This document shows positions 1 through 9,856 of a stretch of 64,000 bases of DNA, in pieces. The notes below the pieces were generated by a model. That model was given only the letters and a program-made list of their open reading frames with translations. It was not told the DNA's origin and made no database searches. The stretch comes from Prescottella defluvii. Lineage in GTDB: Bacteria; Actinomycetota; Actinomycetes; Mycobacteriales; Mycobacteriaceae. Position 1 is the stretch's first letter; every line of letters starts with the position of its first letter. The stretch covers positions 868,001 to 932,000 of the forward strand of contig CP121458.1 of assembly GCA_029690005.1 (NCBI GenBank), read 5' to 3'. The position numbers and the translations under genes are program-made.

Positions 1-41
1 GGACCCGACTCCGAACGACGCCTACCTTCGAGGAGGTTCCC

Positions 42-389
42 GTGAGCGAGACGTCCGACATCGATCCCGCCGCGCCGCCGAGTGGCACCGGATGTGCCGA
101 GTGCGACACGGCGGGCGGATGGTGGTTCCATCTGCGCCGGTGCACTGCGTGCGGGCACATCGGCTGCTGCGACTCGTCCCCCGCTCAGCACGCCAGCGCT
201 CACGCGGCGGCGACCGGACACCCGATCATCCGCAGCTTCGAGCCGGGTGAGGAGTGGTTCTGGGACTACCGCACCAAGGACTTCGCGGACGGTCCGGAAC
301 TGGCTCCCCCGCAGCACCATCCGCTGGAACAGACGGTGCCCGGTCCGGCCGACCGGGTCCCCGACGACTGGGAGGATCGGCTGCACTGA
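42..389 (+). CDS. UBP-type zinc finger protein
   Basis: A 115-residue protein made almost entirely of one ZnF-UBP module. Cysteine pairs at about residues 18/21 and 34/37, Cys42/43 and His50, His54 and His60 supply the zinc ligands, and aromatic residues (WFWDYR) follow as in the family. In eukaryotes this fold binds the ubiquitin tail; bacterial stand-alone versions have no settled role, so the function is open. It starts at GTG 42, with the ribosome site AGGAGG at 31-36. The APH-like kinase gene follows after 37 bp but has its own promoter, so the two are probably not an obligate operon. Confidence 0.85.
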   Translation: MSETSDIDPAAPPSGTGCAECDTAGGWWFHLRRCTACGHIGCCDSSPAQHASAHAAATGHPIIRSFEPGEEWFWDYRTKDFADGPELAPPQHHPLEQTVPGPADRVPDDWEDRLH

Positions 390-426
390 GACGGGGTCGA
401 CGCCGAACTGTTCGTACGATCGAGTC

Positions 427-1310
427 ATGATCGAGGTTCCGGCTGCTCTCGCGGCTGCGCAGTACAAGCACGGTGGCGTGGCCGGCCGGGCGTTCGTCGC
501 CGCGCTGCCCAGGATCGCCGACCAGATGCTCGACCGGTGGAACCTCATCCCGACCGGTGATCCGATGCACGGGTGGACAGCCCTGGTGTTGCCCGTGCAG
601 GACGGGACGGCCGGCACGCGGTGCTCAAACTACAGGCCGTCGACGAGGAGACCGCCGGGGAACCGGTGGCGTTGCGGATGTGGGACGGCGACGGCGCGGT
701 ACGGCTGCTGGCGGACGACCCCGGCACCGGCGCGATGCTCCTCGAACGACTCGACGCCTCGCGGCACCTGTCGGGCATGGAGGATTCGCGCGCGGCCGTG
801 CGAATCCTCGCCGGCCTGCTGGAACGCCTCACGGCACACGTCGCGCCGGCCGGCATGCGAAAACTCGGCGACGTGGCCGATGCGATGCTGCAGGACGCGA
901 CCGACGCCGTCCGCCTGCTCGCCGATGCGGCCGATCGCCGCCTGCTGGCCGACTGCGCGGCGGCGGTCCGGGACGTAGTGGCCGAGCCGGGAAACAGGAT
1001 GCTGCACTGGGATCTGCACTACGACAATGTGCTCGCGTCGGAGCGGGAGCCGTGGCTCGCCATCGATCCAAAGCCGCTCGCCGGGGACCCCGGGTTCGAG
1101 CTGCTGCCCGCGCTGACCAATCGATTCGACCCAGCGGAGACTCTGTGGCGGTTCGATCTCATGAGCGACGTGCTCGGGCTCGACCGCGGACGTGCCCTGG
1201 CGTGGACGCTGGGCCGGATCCTGCAGAACGGGCTGTGGGACATCGAGGACGGTGAACGCCGCCTCGCTGAGGAGCAGGTGACGATCGCGCGAATCCTGCT
1301 GGCTCGCTGA
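427..1310 (+). CDS. aminoglycoside/hydroxyurea phosphotransferase, APH(6)-like (frame broken)
   Basis: APH-family kinase of the streptomycin 6-phosphotransferase/hydroxyurea kinase group. The catalytic motif is visible near the C-terminus: MLHWDLHYDNVL, then AIDPKPLAGDPGFEL, the paired catalytic and metal-binding loops typical of APH(6). The reading frame breaks near 609-612. Adding one base there joins the N-terminal part from ATG 427 (MIEVPAALAAAQ) to the rest and gives about 294 residues, the usual family length, so an error in the sequence is more likely than decay. A -10 box TACGAT at 415-420 lies 6 nt before the ATG, suggesting a leaderless mRNA. Actual aminoglycoside resistance cannot be judged from sequence; many chromosomal homologues have unknown substrates. 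Confidence 0.8.
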
Positions 1311-1378
1311 ACTTCCCCGCACTCGGGGTCGTGCACGCCTGACGCCGCCGGATCGGACCCGCGCGACACAACTCGACG

Positions 1379-1428
1379 GTAGAGACGGAGCGACCCGCAC
1401 CACCCGGTGCGGGTCGCTCCGTCTCTAC
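1379..1428. terminator. 23-bp stem-loop between convergent genes
   Basis: Arms 1379-1401 and 1406-1428 pair perfectly over 23 bp around a 4-nt loop. The hairpin sits between the APH-like gene (ends 1310, +) and mihF (ends 1437, -), so it can serve both directions. There is no U-tract, which is common for actinobacterial terminators. Confidence 0.8.
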
Positions 1429-1436
1429 AACCGTGG

Positions 1437-1751
1437 TCAGTTGCTGAGCTTGGCGATCAGATCGGCGCGCTGACGGGCGCCGAGGCCGGAGACGCGGCGC
1501 GTCTCGGCGATGCCGACGGATTCGGCGATGTCGCGGGCCTTGATCTTGCCGACCTTCGGTAGGGATTCGAGCAGGTACAGCACCTTCGTCTTGCCGACCA
1601 GTTCGTCGGTGTCCGCCTTGTCGAGGACCTCCACGAAGGTGAGCTTGCCCGACTTGAGACCTTCTCTCAGTTCGGACCGCGCCTTACGGGACGCGGCAGC
1701 CTTCTCGAGCGCGGCGGCGCGCTGTTCGGGGGTCAAGGTGGGCAATGCCAT
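1437..1751 (-). CDS. mihF: integration host factor, actinobacterial type (mIHF)
   Basis: A 104-residue basic protein matching actinobacterial IHF, a nucleoid-associated DNA-binding protein unrelated to the alpha/beta IHF of enterobacteria. The family signature is present: MALPTLTPEQRAAALEKAAA at the N-terminus, then SGKLTFVEVL, and a C-terminal helix-two-turn-helix region with LPKVGKIKARDIAESVGI and RRVSGLGARQRADL. It starts at ATG 1751 behind GAGAGG. In many relatives mihF sits beside gmk and rpoZ; here its neighbours are an APH-like kinase and an enoyl-CoA hydratase, so it may be a second copy or a relocated gene. Confidence 0.93.
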   Translation of the reverse strand: MALPTLTPEQRAAALEKAAASRKARSELREGLKSGKLTFVEVLDKADTDELVGKTKVLYLLESLPKVGKIKARDIAESVGIAETRRVSGLGARQRADLIAKLSN

Positions 1752-1859
1752 GGATGTGCCTCTCTCGCAGTACCCGGAATGAACCTCAGGCTAGAACGGG
1801 AACCGCCCGAGCGCGCGTCAACTGCGCCCCGCGTGTCGAGCGACTTCGACTCTTTCGTC

Positions 1860-2639
1860 TCATTTGCCCTTCCACAACGGCTTTCGCTTCTCGAGGAAGG
1901 CGCTCATGCCTTCCTGCGCGTCGCAGGTGACGGCATTGGTCGCCATCGTCTCGGCCATCAGTTCGTACGCCTCGTCCTGTGGAAGGTCGATCTGCCGGTA
2001 GAACGCCTGTTTGCCGATGGCCAGCGTGAGCGGGCTGGCATACGCGATCCGTTCTGCGAGTGCATGTACACGAGCGTCCAGTTGGTCCGGTGGGACAACG
2101 AAATTGACCAATCCCCACTCGGCGGCGGTGGCGGCATCGACGGTCTCGCCGGTGAGTAGCATCTGCATCGCGCGCTTGCGGCCCACCGCGCGGCTGAGCG
2201 CGACCATCGGGGTGGAGCAGAACAGTCCGATCCGCACGCCGGGCGTCCCGAACACCGCGTTCGACGACGCCACCACCAGGTCGCACGACGCGGCCAACTG
2301 GCATCCTGCCGCGATCGCGGGGCCCTGCACCGCGGCGATCACCGGCTGCGGGATCTCCTGGACGGTGTCCATCATCTCCGTGCACACCTCGAAGATCACC
2401 CGCTCGTCCTCGAGGCTGCGGTCGATCATCTCGGACAGGTCGTGACCGGCCGAGAAGACCGGGCCGTCCGCGGAGATCACCACCACCCGCACCGATTCGT
2501 CTTCGGCGAACTCGCGCAGAGCAGCGGTCACGCCTCGCATTGCATTGACGGACAGGGGGTTCCGCTGATCGGGGCGGGTCAGTACCGCGGTCGCGATACC
2601 CGTCTCGGCATCGATCTCCGTCCGGACGGCGATTTCCAT
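1860..2639 (-). CDS. enoyl-CoA hydratase/isomerase (crotonase family)
   Basis: A 259-residue crotonase-fold protein starting MEIAVRTEI at ATG 2639, with GAAGG upstream. Both oxyanion-hole segments are recognisable: PVFSAGHDLSEM and VQGPAIAAGCQLAASCDLVVAS, followed by FGTPGVRIGLFCSTPMVAL. The family hydrates or isomerises enoyl-CoA thioesters. The GLFCSTP segment lacks the usual second catalytic Glu and resembles ECHDC3-type members, so the reaction is uncertain. It has no linked fatty-acid genes. The C-terminus (EKRKPLWKGK) is the usual family ending, so the gene is complete. Confidence 0.85.
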   Translation of the reverse strand: MEIAVRTEIDAETGIATAVLTRPDQRNPLSVNAMRGVTAALREFAEDESVRVVVISADGPVFSAGHDLSEMIDRSLEDERVIFEVCTEMMDTVQEIPQPVIAAVQGPAIAAGCQLAASCDLVVASSNAVFGTPGVRIGLFCSTPMVALSRAVGRKRAMQMLLTGETVDAATAAEWGLVNFVVPPDQLDARVHALAERIAYASPLTLAIGKQAFYRQIDLPQDEAYELMAETMATNAVTCDAQEGMSAFLEKRKPLWKGK

Positions 2640-2711
2640 AACGCACCTTCTTCGTGATCGCTCGGTTGCCCCGATGCTACGACGGGAGCCGACGTCCGGC
2701 GACACGAAGAA

Positions 2712-2738
2712 CCGCCCGGCCGTTCCACGGCCGGGCGG
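2712..2738. terminator. 11-bp GC-rich stem-loop
   Basis: Arms 2712-2722 and 2728-2738 pair perfectly around the loop TTCCA. It lies 11 bp beyond the stop of the leftward SRPBCC gene and upstream of the enoyl-CoA hydratase gene, so it most likely ends SRPBCC transcription. Confidence 0.7.
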
Positions 2739-2748
2739 GGCACGGTCG

Positions 2749-3225
2749 TCAGGCTTCGATCGCCGACTTGATCCGTAACGCGAACGCGGGAGCATCCTTT
2801 CGTGCGGCACGCAGTGCGAGCGGTGCGACGAGTTTGCCGATTCCGTGACCCTCCAGCACGTTGAAGATCGTCAACTTCGTACCGTTGCCGGTCGATTCCA
2901 GGTCGTAACCGCCCTCGACCGCCGTCACCACGTTCTTGGACCGTTCGGCCCACCGGATGCGTCGCGGCGCGTCGAACTCGGTGATCTCGAACTCCCGCTC
3001 GGTGGTCATGCCCGCGTCCTTGACGGTGCTGGCGAAGACGGTTCCGACGCCGGGTGGCCCGGGCGTCTTCTGCACGATCTTCTGCACCCGTGGGCTGAAC
3101 TTCGGATCGTTGACGCCGACCGCGAGGAACTGGAAGACCTCGTCGATGGGACGATCGACCACTGTCGTGCCTTCGAAAGTCCTGACATGTCGAAACTCCG
3201 TTCGGAGTGGTTGACCGGAGATCAT
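2749..3225 (-). CDS. SRPBCC family (START-like) protein
   Basis: About 150 residues with the helix-grip SRPBCC fold: a start strand TTVVDRPIDEVFQFLA, a middle TEREFEITEFDAPRRIRW and a long C-terminal helix (APLALRAARKDAPAFALRIKSAIEA). Members bind hydrophobic ligands or act as small cyclases; the ligand here is unknown. The open frame allows ATG 3225, which has no clear ribosome site. An alternative is ATG 3190 with GGAG 8 nt upstream, which would need one extra base before codon 4 to enter the frame (giving MSG.TFEGTTVVD); given the many errors here this is plausible. It is divergent from pepN. Confidence 0.78.
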   Translation of the reverse strand: MISGQPLRTEFRHVRTFEGTTVVDRPIDEVFQFLAVGVNDPKFSPRVQKIVQKTPGPPGVGTVFASTVKDAGMTTEREFEITEFDAPRRIRWAERSKNVVTAVEGGYDLESTGNGTKLTIFNVLEGHGIGKLVAPLALRAARKDAPAFALRIKSAIEA

Positions 3226-3258
3226 TCGGACTCTACTCGCGGCTGGCAGGATCGGGGT

Positions 3259-5750
3259 GTGAGTATCGCGAACCTGACCCGTGCCGAGACCGCTGCGCGA
3301 TCCGCGGCGGTGACCGTCCGCTCCTACCGCGTCGAACTCGACGTGTCGGCCGCGCCGGACCCCTCCGAGGCCGGATTCCTGACCACGACGACGGTCGAGT
3401 TCGACGCCACCGGCGCGGACACCTGGCTGGACTTCATCGGCCTCGAGATCCGTTCGGTGATCGTGAACGGGCAGTTCGTGGACGTCGAGTACGACGGCGC
3501 CCGGATCGCACTGCACGGGCTGCGGCGGTCGAACACGGTCGTGGTCAGCGCGGTCGGCCAGTACAGCCGCTCCGGCGAGGGCCTGCACCGCTTCCACGAC
3601 CCGGTCGACGGCCAGACCTATCTCTACACGCAGTACGAGCCGTCGGACGCACGTCGGGTGTTCGCGTGCTTCGAGCAGCCGGACATGAAGGCGCCGTTCA
3701 CGTTCGCGGTCACCGCACCCACCGGGTGGGAGGTGACGTCGAACCGCCCTGCCGCCGTGGTCGAGGACGACGGCGAGCGCCAGGCGGTGGAGTTCTCGCC
3801 CACCCTGCCGATCTCCACGTACATCACCGCGATCGTCGCCGGACCGTATCACCGCGTCGAATCCGTCTGGAGCCGTGGCGATCTCGAGGTCCCACTCGGC
3901 GTGCTGTGCCGGGCGTCGCTCGCGCAGTACCTGGACGCCGACACGATCCTGGAAGTGACGAAGCAGGGTCTCGACTTCTTCGCCGAGCACTTCGACTATC
4001 CGTACCCGTGGGGCAAGTACGACCAGGTGTTCGTGCCCGAGTACAACCTCGGCGCTATGGAGAATCCCGGGTGCGTCACCTTTACGGAGGCGTACGTCTT
4101 CCGCGGTGCCGCGACGGCCGCGCAGTACGAGGCGCGGGCCAACACGATCCTCCACGAGATGGCGCACATGTGGTTCGGCGATCTGGTGACCATGGTGTGG
4201 TGGGACGACCTGTGGCTCAAGGAATCGTTCGCCGACTTCATGGGCGCGCTCGCGAGCGCCGAGGCCACCGAATGGACCGACGCGTGGGTCGCGTTCGCGA
4301 ATCGCCGTAAGGCGTGGGCATATTCGCAGGACCAGTTGCCGACGACGCACCCGATCGTCGCCGACATCGTCGACCTCGAGGCGGCCAAGCTCAACTTCGA
4401 CGGCATCACGTACGCGAAGGGCGCGAGCGTCCTCAAGCAGTTGGTGGCCTACGTGGGGCAGGACGGGTTCTTCGAGGGCGCGCGCCGCTACTTCCGCGAG
4501 CACGCCTTCGGTAACACCACGCTCGCCGACCTGCTGACGGAACTGTCGGCCGCGTCGGGTCGTGACCTGGCAGCCTGGGCGCGGGCGTGGCTGCAGACCA
4601 CCGGGGTGTCCACGCTGACTCTCGAACCAGGCGGCGACGGCGGTTACGAGATCGTGCAGACCGATCCGCGCCCGCACCGACTGGCGGTCGGCCTCTACGA
4701 CGTCGACGACACCGGCGATCTGGTTCTGCGGGACCGGGTGGAATTGGACGTGGTCGCCGAGCACACACCCGTCGAACTGCCCGACGCAGCCCTGCGACTG
4801 CTCAACGACGGTGACCTCACCTACGCGAAGGTGCGACTCGACGCCGGATCGCTCGAGACGGTGCAGCGCTCGCTGGATCGGGTGGTCGATCCGCTGGCCC
4901 GGGGCCTGATCTGGTCGGCGCTGTGGAACGCCACCCGCGACGGTGAACTCGCCCCCGAGCGCTACCTGACGATGGCACGCGCCTTCGCGCCGTCGGAGAC
5001 GAACATGGCGCTGCTCGCCGCGGTCCTGGCGAACGCGTCGTTCGCGATCGGCCACTACCTGCCCGCCGAGGTGCGGGACCGCTGGCGCCGCGAGTGGCTC
5101 GAAACCTGCTGGACGGCAATGCAGGAAGCCGACGCGGGTTCGGGTGGACAGTTGGCGTGGGCGCGTGCGGCCGCGGCCGGGGCCGTCGTCGACGACCACC
5201 ACGCGGCCGACATCCGGGCGATTCTCGACGGCGACCGGCCGGGCCCGGACGGGCTCCGGTTGGATCCGGACCTGCGCTGGGCGCTGTGGACGGCACTGTC
5301 CGCGACCGGCCACGCCGACCCGGAGGCGCTGGACGTCGAACTGGCGCGCGACGACACCGCGTCCGGGCGGACCGCCCAGTTGCGTGCGCTCGCCGCCCGC
5401 CCGGACCCGGAGGTCAAGGCGCGAGCCTGGGCGTCGGCGCTCGAAGACACGGCGCTGAGCAACGACCACCTCGACGCCGTCATCGCCGGATTCCGGCGGG
5501 CGAGCGCCGCGACCTGATCGCCGGCTACGACGACGCCTACTTCGCGGCGATCCGCGGAGTGTGGGCGCAGCGCAGCATCGAGATCGCCCGCCGGATCGTC
5601 CTCGGGCTCTTCCCGGCGTCCGATTCGCTCGATTCGGTCGATTCGTGGCTCGCCGTGAACGTCGATGCGCCGGGCGCGCTGCGCCGACTCGTACTCGAGC
5701 AGCGCGACCATCTGGCGCGCGATCTGCGGGTTCGCGGGGCCTCTTGTTAA
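3259..5750 (+). CDS. pepN: aminopeptidase N, M1 family (3' frame break)
   Basis: Zinc aminopeptidase that removes N-terminal residues from peptides in the cytoplasm. The exopeptidase motif GAMENPG and the zinc signature HEMAHMWFGDLVTMVWWDDLWLKES (HExxH-x18-E) are intact, followed by the ITYAKGASVLKQL region and the ERAP1-like C-terminal domain. It starts at GTG 3259. The frame closes early at 5517, but one missing base near 5493-5500 restores RRDLIAGYDDAYFAAIRGVW and carries the protein to 5750, about 831 residues, close to the length of actinobacterial PepN. It is probably intact in the cell. Confidence 0.92.
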
Positions 5751-5923
5751 CGCCGCATGTCGCCGTTTTTACGCCCGGCTCACTTCGCGTTTCTTTTCTG
5801 TAAGGCATTGCGCAATCCGGGGATCAGGGCTTGGAACGCGGACGTCCAGTCCGTTAGACATGCAGTGGCGCCGACAACGGCGAGACAAGAGAAGCATCGC
5901 TTCAAGGGAGTGAGGGGTATCAA

Positions 5924-6034
5924 ATGGGTTCTTCCGCAGCAGATCTCGGTAAGGTAGCGGCCGGTGCGACGCTGATCTCGACGGTCATCGGACTGGTCGC
6001 CGGTGTCGCCGGCGTCGCTGCTCTGTTCGTCTGA
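5924..6034 (+). CDS. 36-residue hydrophobic small protein
   Basis: A small open frame with the marks of a real gene: ATG 5924 preceded by GTGAGGGG (5911-5918), and a strong hairpin terminator 22 nt after the stop. The peptide begins MGSSAADLGKVAAGA and then runs as one hydrophobic Gly/Ala/Val-rich segment to VAALFV, enough for a single amphipathic or membrane helix without a signal peptidase site. A possible promoter (TTGGAA at 5832-5837, then TAGACA 18 bp later) precedes it. I do not recognise the family. Possible roles include a small membrane-active peptide or a subunit of a small porin-like assembly; neither is shown by the sequence. Confidence 0.55.
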   Translation: MGSSAADLGKVAAGATLISTVIGLVAGVAGVAALFV

Positions 6035-6056
6035 GCACCGCGGCACCAGCGCACGT

Positions 6057-6089
6057 CGGGCCCGAAGTCGTTCGTCGACTTCGGGCCCG
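6057..6089. terminator. 14-bp stem-loop terminator
   Basis: Arms 6057-6070 and 6076-6089 pair perfectly around TTCGT. It separates the rightward 36-residue ORF from the leftward HTH gene and can terminate both. Confidence 0.85.
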
Positions 6090-6103
6090 AGTCGTGTCCG
6101 GGG

Positions 6104-6511
6104 TCAGGTGCGCTTGACCAGCCTGTCGTATCGCTGCCGTGCCGCCTGCGTGCTGCCCAGACCCAGGCCGAAAGCGATTTCCTGCCAGGTCATTCCGCGT
6201 TGCCGTGCGATTCCCAGGAGCAGTGCCTCCAGTTGATCCATCTCGGCGCGTGCCTTCGGGATCAGCCCGAGCGCGGCAGTGACGTCGGCGTCGTCGATCT
6301 CGGGCTCTCCGGGGTCGGGGGTGTGGACACCGCCGGCCAGCGCGGCGACGACGCGGATCGCGCCCAGTGGATCGAGCATCTCCGGGTGGGACTGCCGGGC
6401 GCGCTGTTCGGGTGTGGTGCCGTGCCGTTCCGCGATCCGGAACAGGCCGGCGTACTCGCGGTGCGCGCGCTCGCGACTGGGGTTCGGCGGGGTGAACTGG
6501 TCGTCGGACAT
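6104..6511 (-). CDS. small HTH DNA-binding protein
   Basis: A 135-residue protein with an acidic middle (PEIDDADVTAALGLIPKARAEMDQLEALLLGIA) and a C-terminal helix-turn-helix MTWQEIAFGLGLGSTQAARQRYDRL, a layout common among uncharacterised actinobacterial regulators. It starts at ATG 6511. The promoter is clear: TTGACA (6546-6541), 17 bp, CATCCT (6523-6518), 6 nt, ATG, so the mRNA is probably leaderless. It is divergent from the FetB-like permease; an 8-bp direct repeat GAATGTTG (6535-6542 and 6563-6570) between them could be a binding site. Confidence 0.75.
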   Translation of the reverse strand: MSDDQFTPPNPSRERAHREYAGLFRIAERHGTTPEQRARQSHPEMLDPLGAIRVVAALAGGVHTPDPGEPEIDDADVTAALGLIPKARAEMDQLEALLLGIARQRGMTWQEIAFGLGLGSTQAARQRYDRLVKRT

Positions 6512-6517
6512 GACTCC

Positions 6518-6546
6518 AGGATGGTTGGTGAACGGAATGTTGTCAA
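6518..6546 (-). promoter_or_regulatory. sigma-70-type promoter of the HTH gene
   Basis: On the minus strand TTGACA (6546-6541) is followed after 17 bp by CATCCT (6523-6518), with the ATG 6 nt further on. The -35 box is perfect. Confidence 0.65.
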
Positions 6547-6635
6547 CGATATATTGTGAATAGAATGTTGACCGCCTTTCTCTGGAGTGCCCGATCGGTG
6601 ACGACAGACCCGACATCGGTGGGAAGGTGGCAACG

Positions 6636-7422
6636 ATGAGTGCATCGTTGGCGAATCCCGGACTCGCGCTGTTCGTCCTGTGCGCGGTGATGGTCGCGTG
6701 CACGGCGGTGGTCTACCGGATCGCACGGCTCGGGAATCCCATGACCGCCCCGTGGGCGGCGGCCCGCGGGGCGCTCCAGCTCGCCGCGGTGTCGCTGGTG
6801 CTGGCGGCGGCGCTCGGCCGTCTGTGGTCGTCGTTCCTGGTCCTGGCCGTGATGTTCGCCGCCGCCGCGTTCACGGCCGGCCGCCGCGCGAAGGCCGGCC
6901 GGTCGGCGGCCTGGTTGTCCGTCGCACTCGCCTGCGGCGTCGGGGTGGCGGTCCCACTGATGCTGGTCAGTGGGGTGGTGCCCCTGGAAGGCGTCGCGAT
7001 CGTGCCGATCGGGGGATCGTGCTCGGCAACGCGATGACCGCGACCGCGCTCGCTGCGAAACGTGGACTGGACGCGATCGACCAGCGGTGGGGCGAGGTCG
7101 AGGCCGGACTCAGCCTCGGGTTCAGCGTCCGCGACGCGCGGATGGAGGTGATCGGCCCGGCCGCGTCCGACGCCCTGCTACCCGGGCTCGACCAGACCCG
7201 GACGGTGGGACTGGTGACCCTGCCCGGGCGTTCGTCGGCGTGCTGCTGGCCACCGGGTCCGCGGTCCAGGCCGGCGCGGTGCAGATCCTCGTCCTCGTGG
7301 GTTTGCTGCTGGCGCAGACCTGCTCGGTGGCAGTGGCGATCGAACTCGTGGCGCGCGGAGTGGTCAATCGGCCGGGACACACAGGGTGTACTGAATTCCC
7401 CCACGAACCGAACATCGGGTGA
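6636..7422 (+). CDS. FetB-like ABC permease, UPF0014 family (two frame breaks)
   Basis: Integral membrane protein of the UPF0014/FetB family, linked in Escherichia coli to metal export with FetA. Hydrophobic helices start at LALFVLCAVMVACTAVVY; the family signature VPIGG.IVLGNAMTATALAAKR spans the first break. Restoring a sixth G to the G5 run at 7011-7015 joins it, and one base near 7225 restores LVTLPG.AFVGVLLATGSAVQAG. The repaired protein is about 262 residues, normal for the family. It starts at ATG 6636 behind GGGAAGGTGG (6621-6630). No FetA-type ATPase is adjacent. A TAGAAT box at 6561-6566 may be its -10. Confidence 0.82.
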
Positions 7423-7483
7423 ACATTCGATACTTCACCGGATCCGAGTTGAACGACCGTCCGAGATTAGTTGTGATCCAGTG

Positions 7484-9167
7484 GTGTTCGAGAACAGTGA
7501 TACCGGAGTCGTGAGCCGCCGCGGACTACTGCGTGGCTCGGTGGTGCTGGCGGGGCCGGCGTCGCCGCCGCAGCCACCGGACGGGCGTCGGCCGCCGTTC
7601 CGGCACCCGGATTCGTCCATGGCGTCGCGTCCGGCGACCCGCTCCCCGACCGCGTGATCATCTGGACGCGGATCACGCCGTCCGGCGATGCGCTGCCGGG
7701 TTCGGGCGTGGGGCAGACGGTGTCGCTGAACTGGCAGGTCGCGACCGACCCGGGTTTCGCGAACGTCGTGCGTGCCGGCGCGGTGAACGCGGGTCCGGAC
7801 ACCGACCACACCGTCAAGGTCGACGTCACGGGGCTGCGTCCCAGTACCGGCTACTACTACCGGTTCACGGCGCTCGGTCGGACGTCGCCGGTCGGTCGCA
7901 CCCACACCGCGCCCGCGACCGACGCCGACCTCGGACGGCTGCGGTTCGGTGTGGTCTCGTGTTCCAACTGGGAGGCGGGCTACTTCGCCTCGTATCGGCA
8001 CCTGGCCGAGCGCGACGATCTCGACGCGGTCTTGCACCTCGGCGACTACATCTACGAGTACGGCCGCGGCGAGTACGGGGCGAAGTACGGCTCCGTCCGC
8101 CCGCACGATCCGGCGCACGACATCGTCTCGCTGGCCGACTACCGGATCCGGCACGCGCAGTACAAGACCGACCCGGACCTCATGGCGCTGCACGCGAAGG
8201 TGCCGTTCATCACGACGTGGGACGACCACGAGTCCGCCGACAACTCCTACGACGGTGGCGCCGAGAACCACGACCCGGCCACCGAGGGGACTGGGGTGCC
8301 CGCAAGGCGGCGTCCGCTCGCGCGTACTTCGAGTGGATGCCGGTGCGGGTCAACGGCTTCGGTCCGGACACTCCGCTCTACCGGCGGTTCCGCTTCGGCA
8401 ACCTCGCCGAGCTCTCCATGCTGGACCTGCGCACCTATCGGAGTGAGCAGGCCTCTTCCGGTGCCGGGTGGCGCAACGTCGATTCGCCCGACCGCACCAT
8501 CACCGGTCGTGCGCAGATGGACTGGCTCACCAGCGGAATCGTCACGTCGCCGACCCAGTGGAAGATCGTCGGCAACCCGGTGATGATCGCGCCGTGCGCG
8601 TTCCCGCCGCTCGAGGACCGCACCATGAAGGCGATCACCGACATGATCGGTCTTCCCGACGCCGGTATCCCGTACAACACCGACCAGTGGGACGGTTACA
8701 GCGCCGACCGCCGCCGGCTGTTCGACGCGATCACCTCGAACAAGGTCCGCAACACGGTCTTCCTCACCGGCGACATCCACACCTCGTGGGCGTGTGATCT
8801 GCCGGTGGACGCGGCGGACTACCCGGGTGCGGGAACGGTCGGGACCGAGTTCGTGGTCCCGTCGGTGACGTCGGCCAACATCGACGACTCGCTGAAGGTT
8901 CCGCCGCGCACCGTGAGCGTCGCGGCCGAGGAGGCGTTCAAGACGTTCAACCATCATGTGCGCTACGTCGAACTCGACTCCCACGGCTACGGCGTGTTCG
9001 AGATGAACAAGCAGGGGGCGCAGATGGACTGGTTCTTCGTCAACGATCCGGTCGATCCGCACGGTACCGTCCGGCACGCGGTGAGCTACCGGGTCGCCGA
9101 CGGCACCCAGCAGGCCCAGCCGGTCGCGACCCCGCTCGATCCGGCCGCCTACCGTCCGGGCGCGTGA
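7484..9167 (+). CDS. phoD: alkaline phosphatase D, Tat-exported (two frame breaks)
   Basis: PhoD-family phosphodiesterase/phosphatase, a calcium/iron enzyme acting outside the membrane. A twin-arginine signal [14 protein letters not shown] lies at the N-terminus, followed by the PhoD N-domain ([21 protein letters not shown]) and the metallophosphatase domain with [22 protein letters not shown] and a late GDIHTSWA. Two single-base losses, near 7550 and near 8288 (in GAGGGGACTGG), split it into three frames; repaired it has about 560 residues. The exact start is unclear: GTG 7484 and GTG 7511 both keep the Tat motif and neither has a good ribosome site. Confidence 0.88.
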
Positions 9168-9294
9168 GCGGTGCGTTGACTCGGATGTGCTGATCGGATC
9201 TCCACCCGGTCTCCACCCGTTGGTGGATCTGCCACGGGCTGCCGCGAAATAGCGTCGACGGTACTGAAGTTCGGTATCGGAGGAGGCGCGGAGC

Positions 9295-9816
9295 ATGGGT
9301 CCTGTGCAGATCGTCATCGCAGTTCTCGTTGTCGGATACATCCTGTATCGACGATTCGTCGGTAGCGTGCTCGAGGCGCGGCGCCTGCTGGTGCTGCCGC
9401 TGATCCTCGCCGCCGTGGGCGTCGCCGGTCTGGGCGACCTGCACGCGCTGTCGGCGAGCGGCGTCGCGCTGTTGGTCGCGGGTACCGCTGTGAGCGTGGT
9501 GCTCGGTCTCGTCCGCGGCGCGACGGTGCGCGTCGCGGACCGTGACGGGGTGGTGTGGATGCGCTACCGCGGGGTGACGGTTGCGCTGTGGGTGCTGACC
9601 ATTGCGGTGAAGATCGGTCTGGCGGTCGTCGCGCACGGTGCCGAGGCCTCGTCGGGGGCGGTGCTCTCGCTGGGCCTGGGCATCGTGGCCGAATCGGTGG
9701 TCATTCTCCTGCGCGCGCTGCGGCTCGAATCGTCGGTGCTGTGGCGGGCCTCGGGTCGCCGCACGGGCCGGCCCGTCGTGTTCGCGCCGGCGGCGCCGAA
9801 GTCCGACCGCTGGTGA
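9295..9816 (+). CDS. CcdC-like (DUF1453) membrane protein
   Basis: A 173-residue protein with about five hydrophobic helices: VQIVIAVLVVGYILYRRF, LLVLPLILAAVGVAGL, SGVALLVAGTAVSVVLGL, VALWVLTIAVKIGLAVV and a further one after residue 125. The YILYRRFVGSVLEARRLLVLPL start and the GATVRVADRDGVVWMRY loop fit the CcdC/DUF1453 family, whose function is unknown. It starts at ATG 9295 with GGAGGAGG at 9279-9286. The histidine kinase gene starts within about 40 bp on the same strand, so the protein may act with, or be sensed by, that two-component pair. Confidence 0.78.
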   Translation: MGPVQIVIAVLVVGYILYRRFVGSVLEARRLLVLPLILAAVGVAGLGDLHALSASGVALLVAGTAVSVVLGLVRGATVRVADRDGVVWMRYRGVTVALWVLTIAVKIGLAVVAHGAEASSGAVLSLGLGIVAESVVILLRALRLESSVLWRASGRRTGRPVVFAPAAPKSDRW

Positions 9817-9856
9817 CACACTGGGCGTCGTGGTAACCGGAGCACAGGACGGCGAC

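Noticed and set aside
427-1310. Acquired streptomycin-resistance cassette
   Set aside because: Base composition matches the surroundings and no mobile element is near; more likely a chromosomal APH homologue.
2749-5808. Very long open frame antisense to pepN (about 1000 codons)
   Set aside because: A shadow of high-GC codon use; only the part below 3225 has family similarity (SRPBCC), the rest is low-complexity Arg/Val/Gly.
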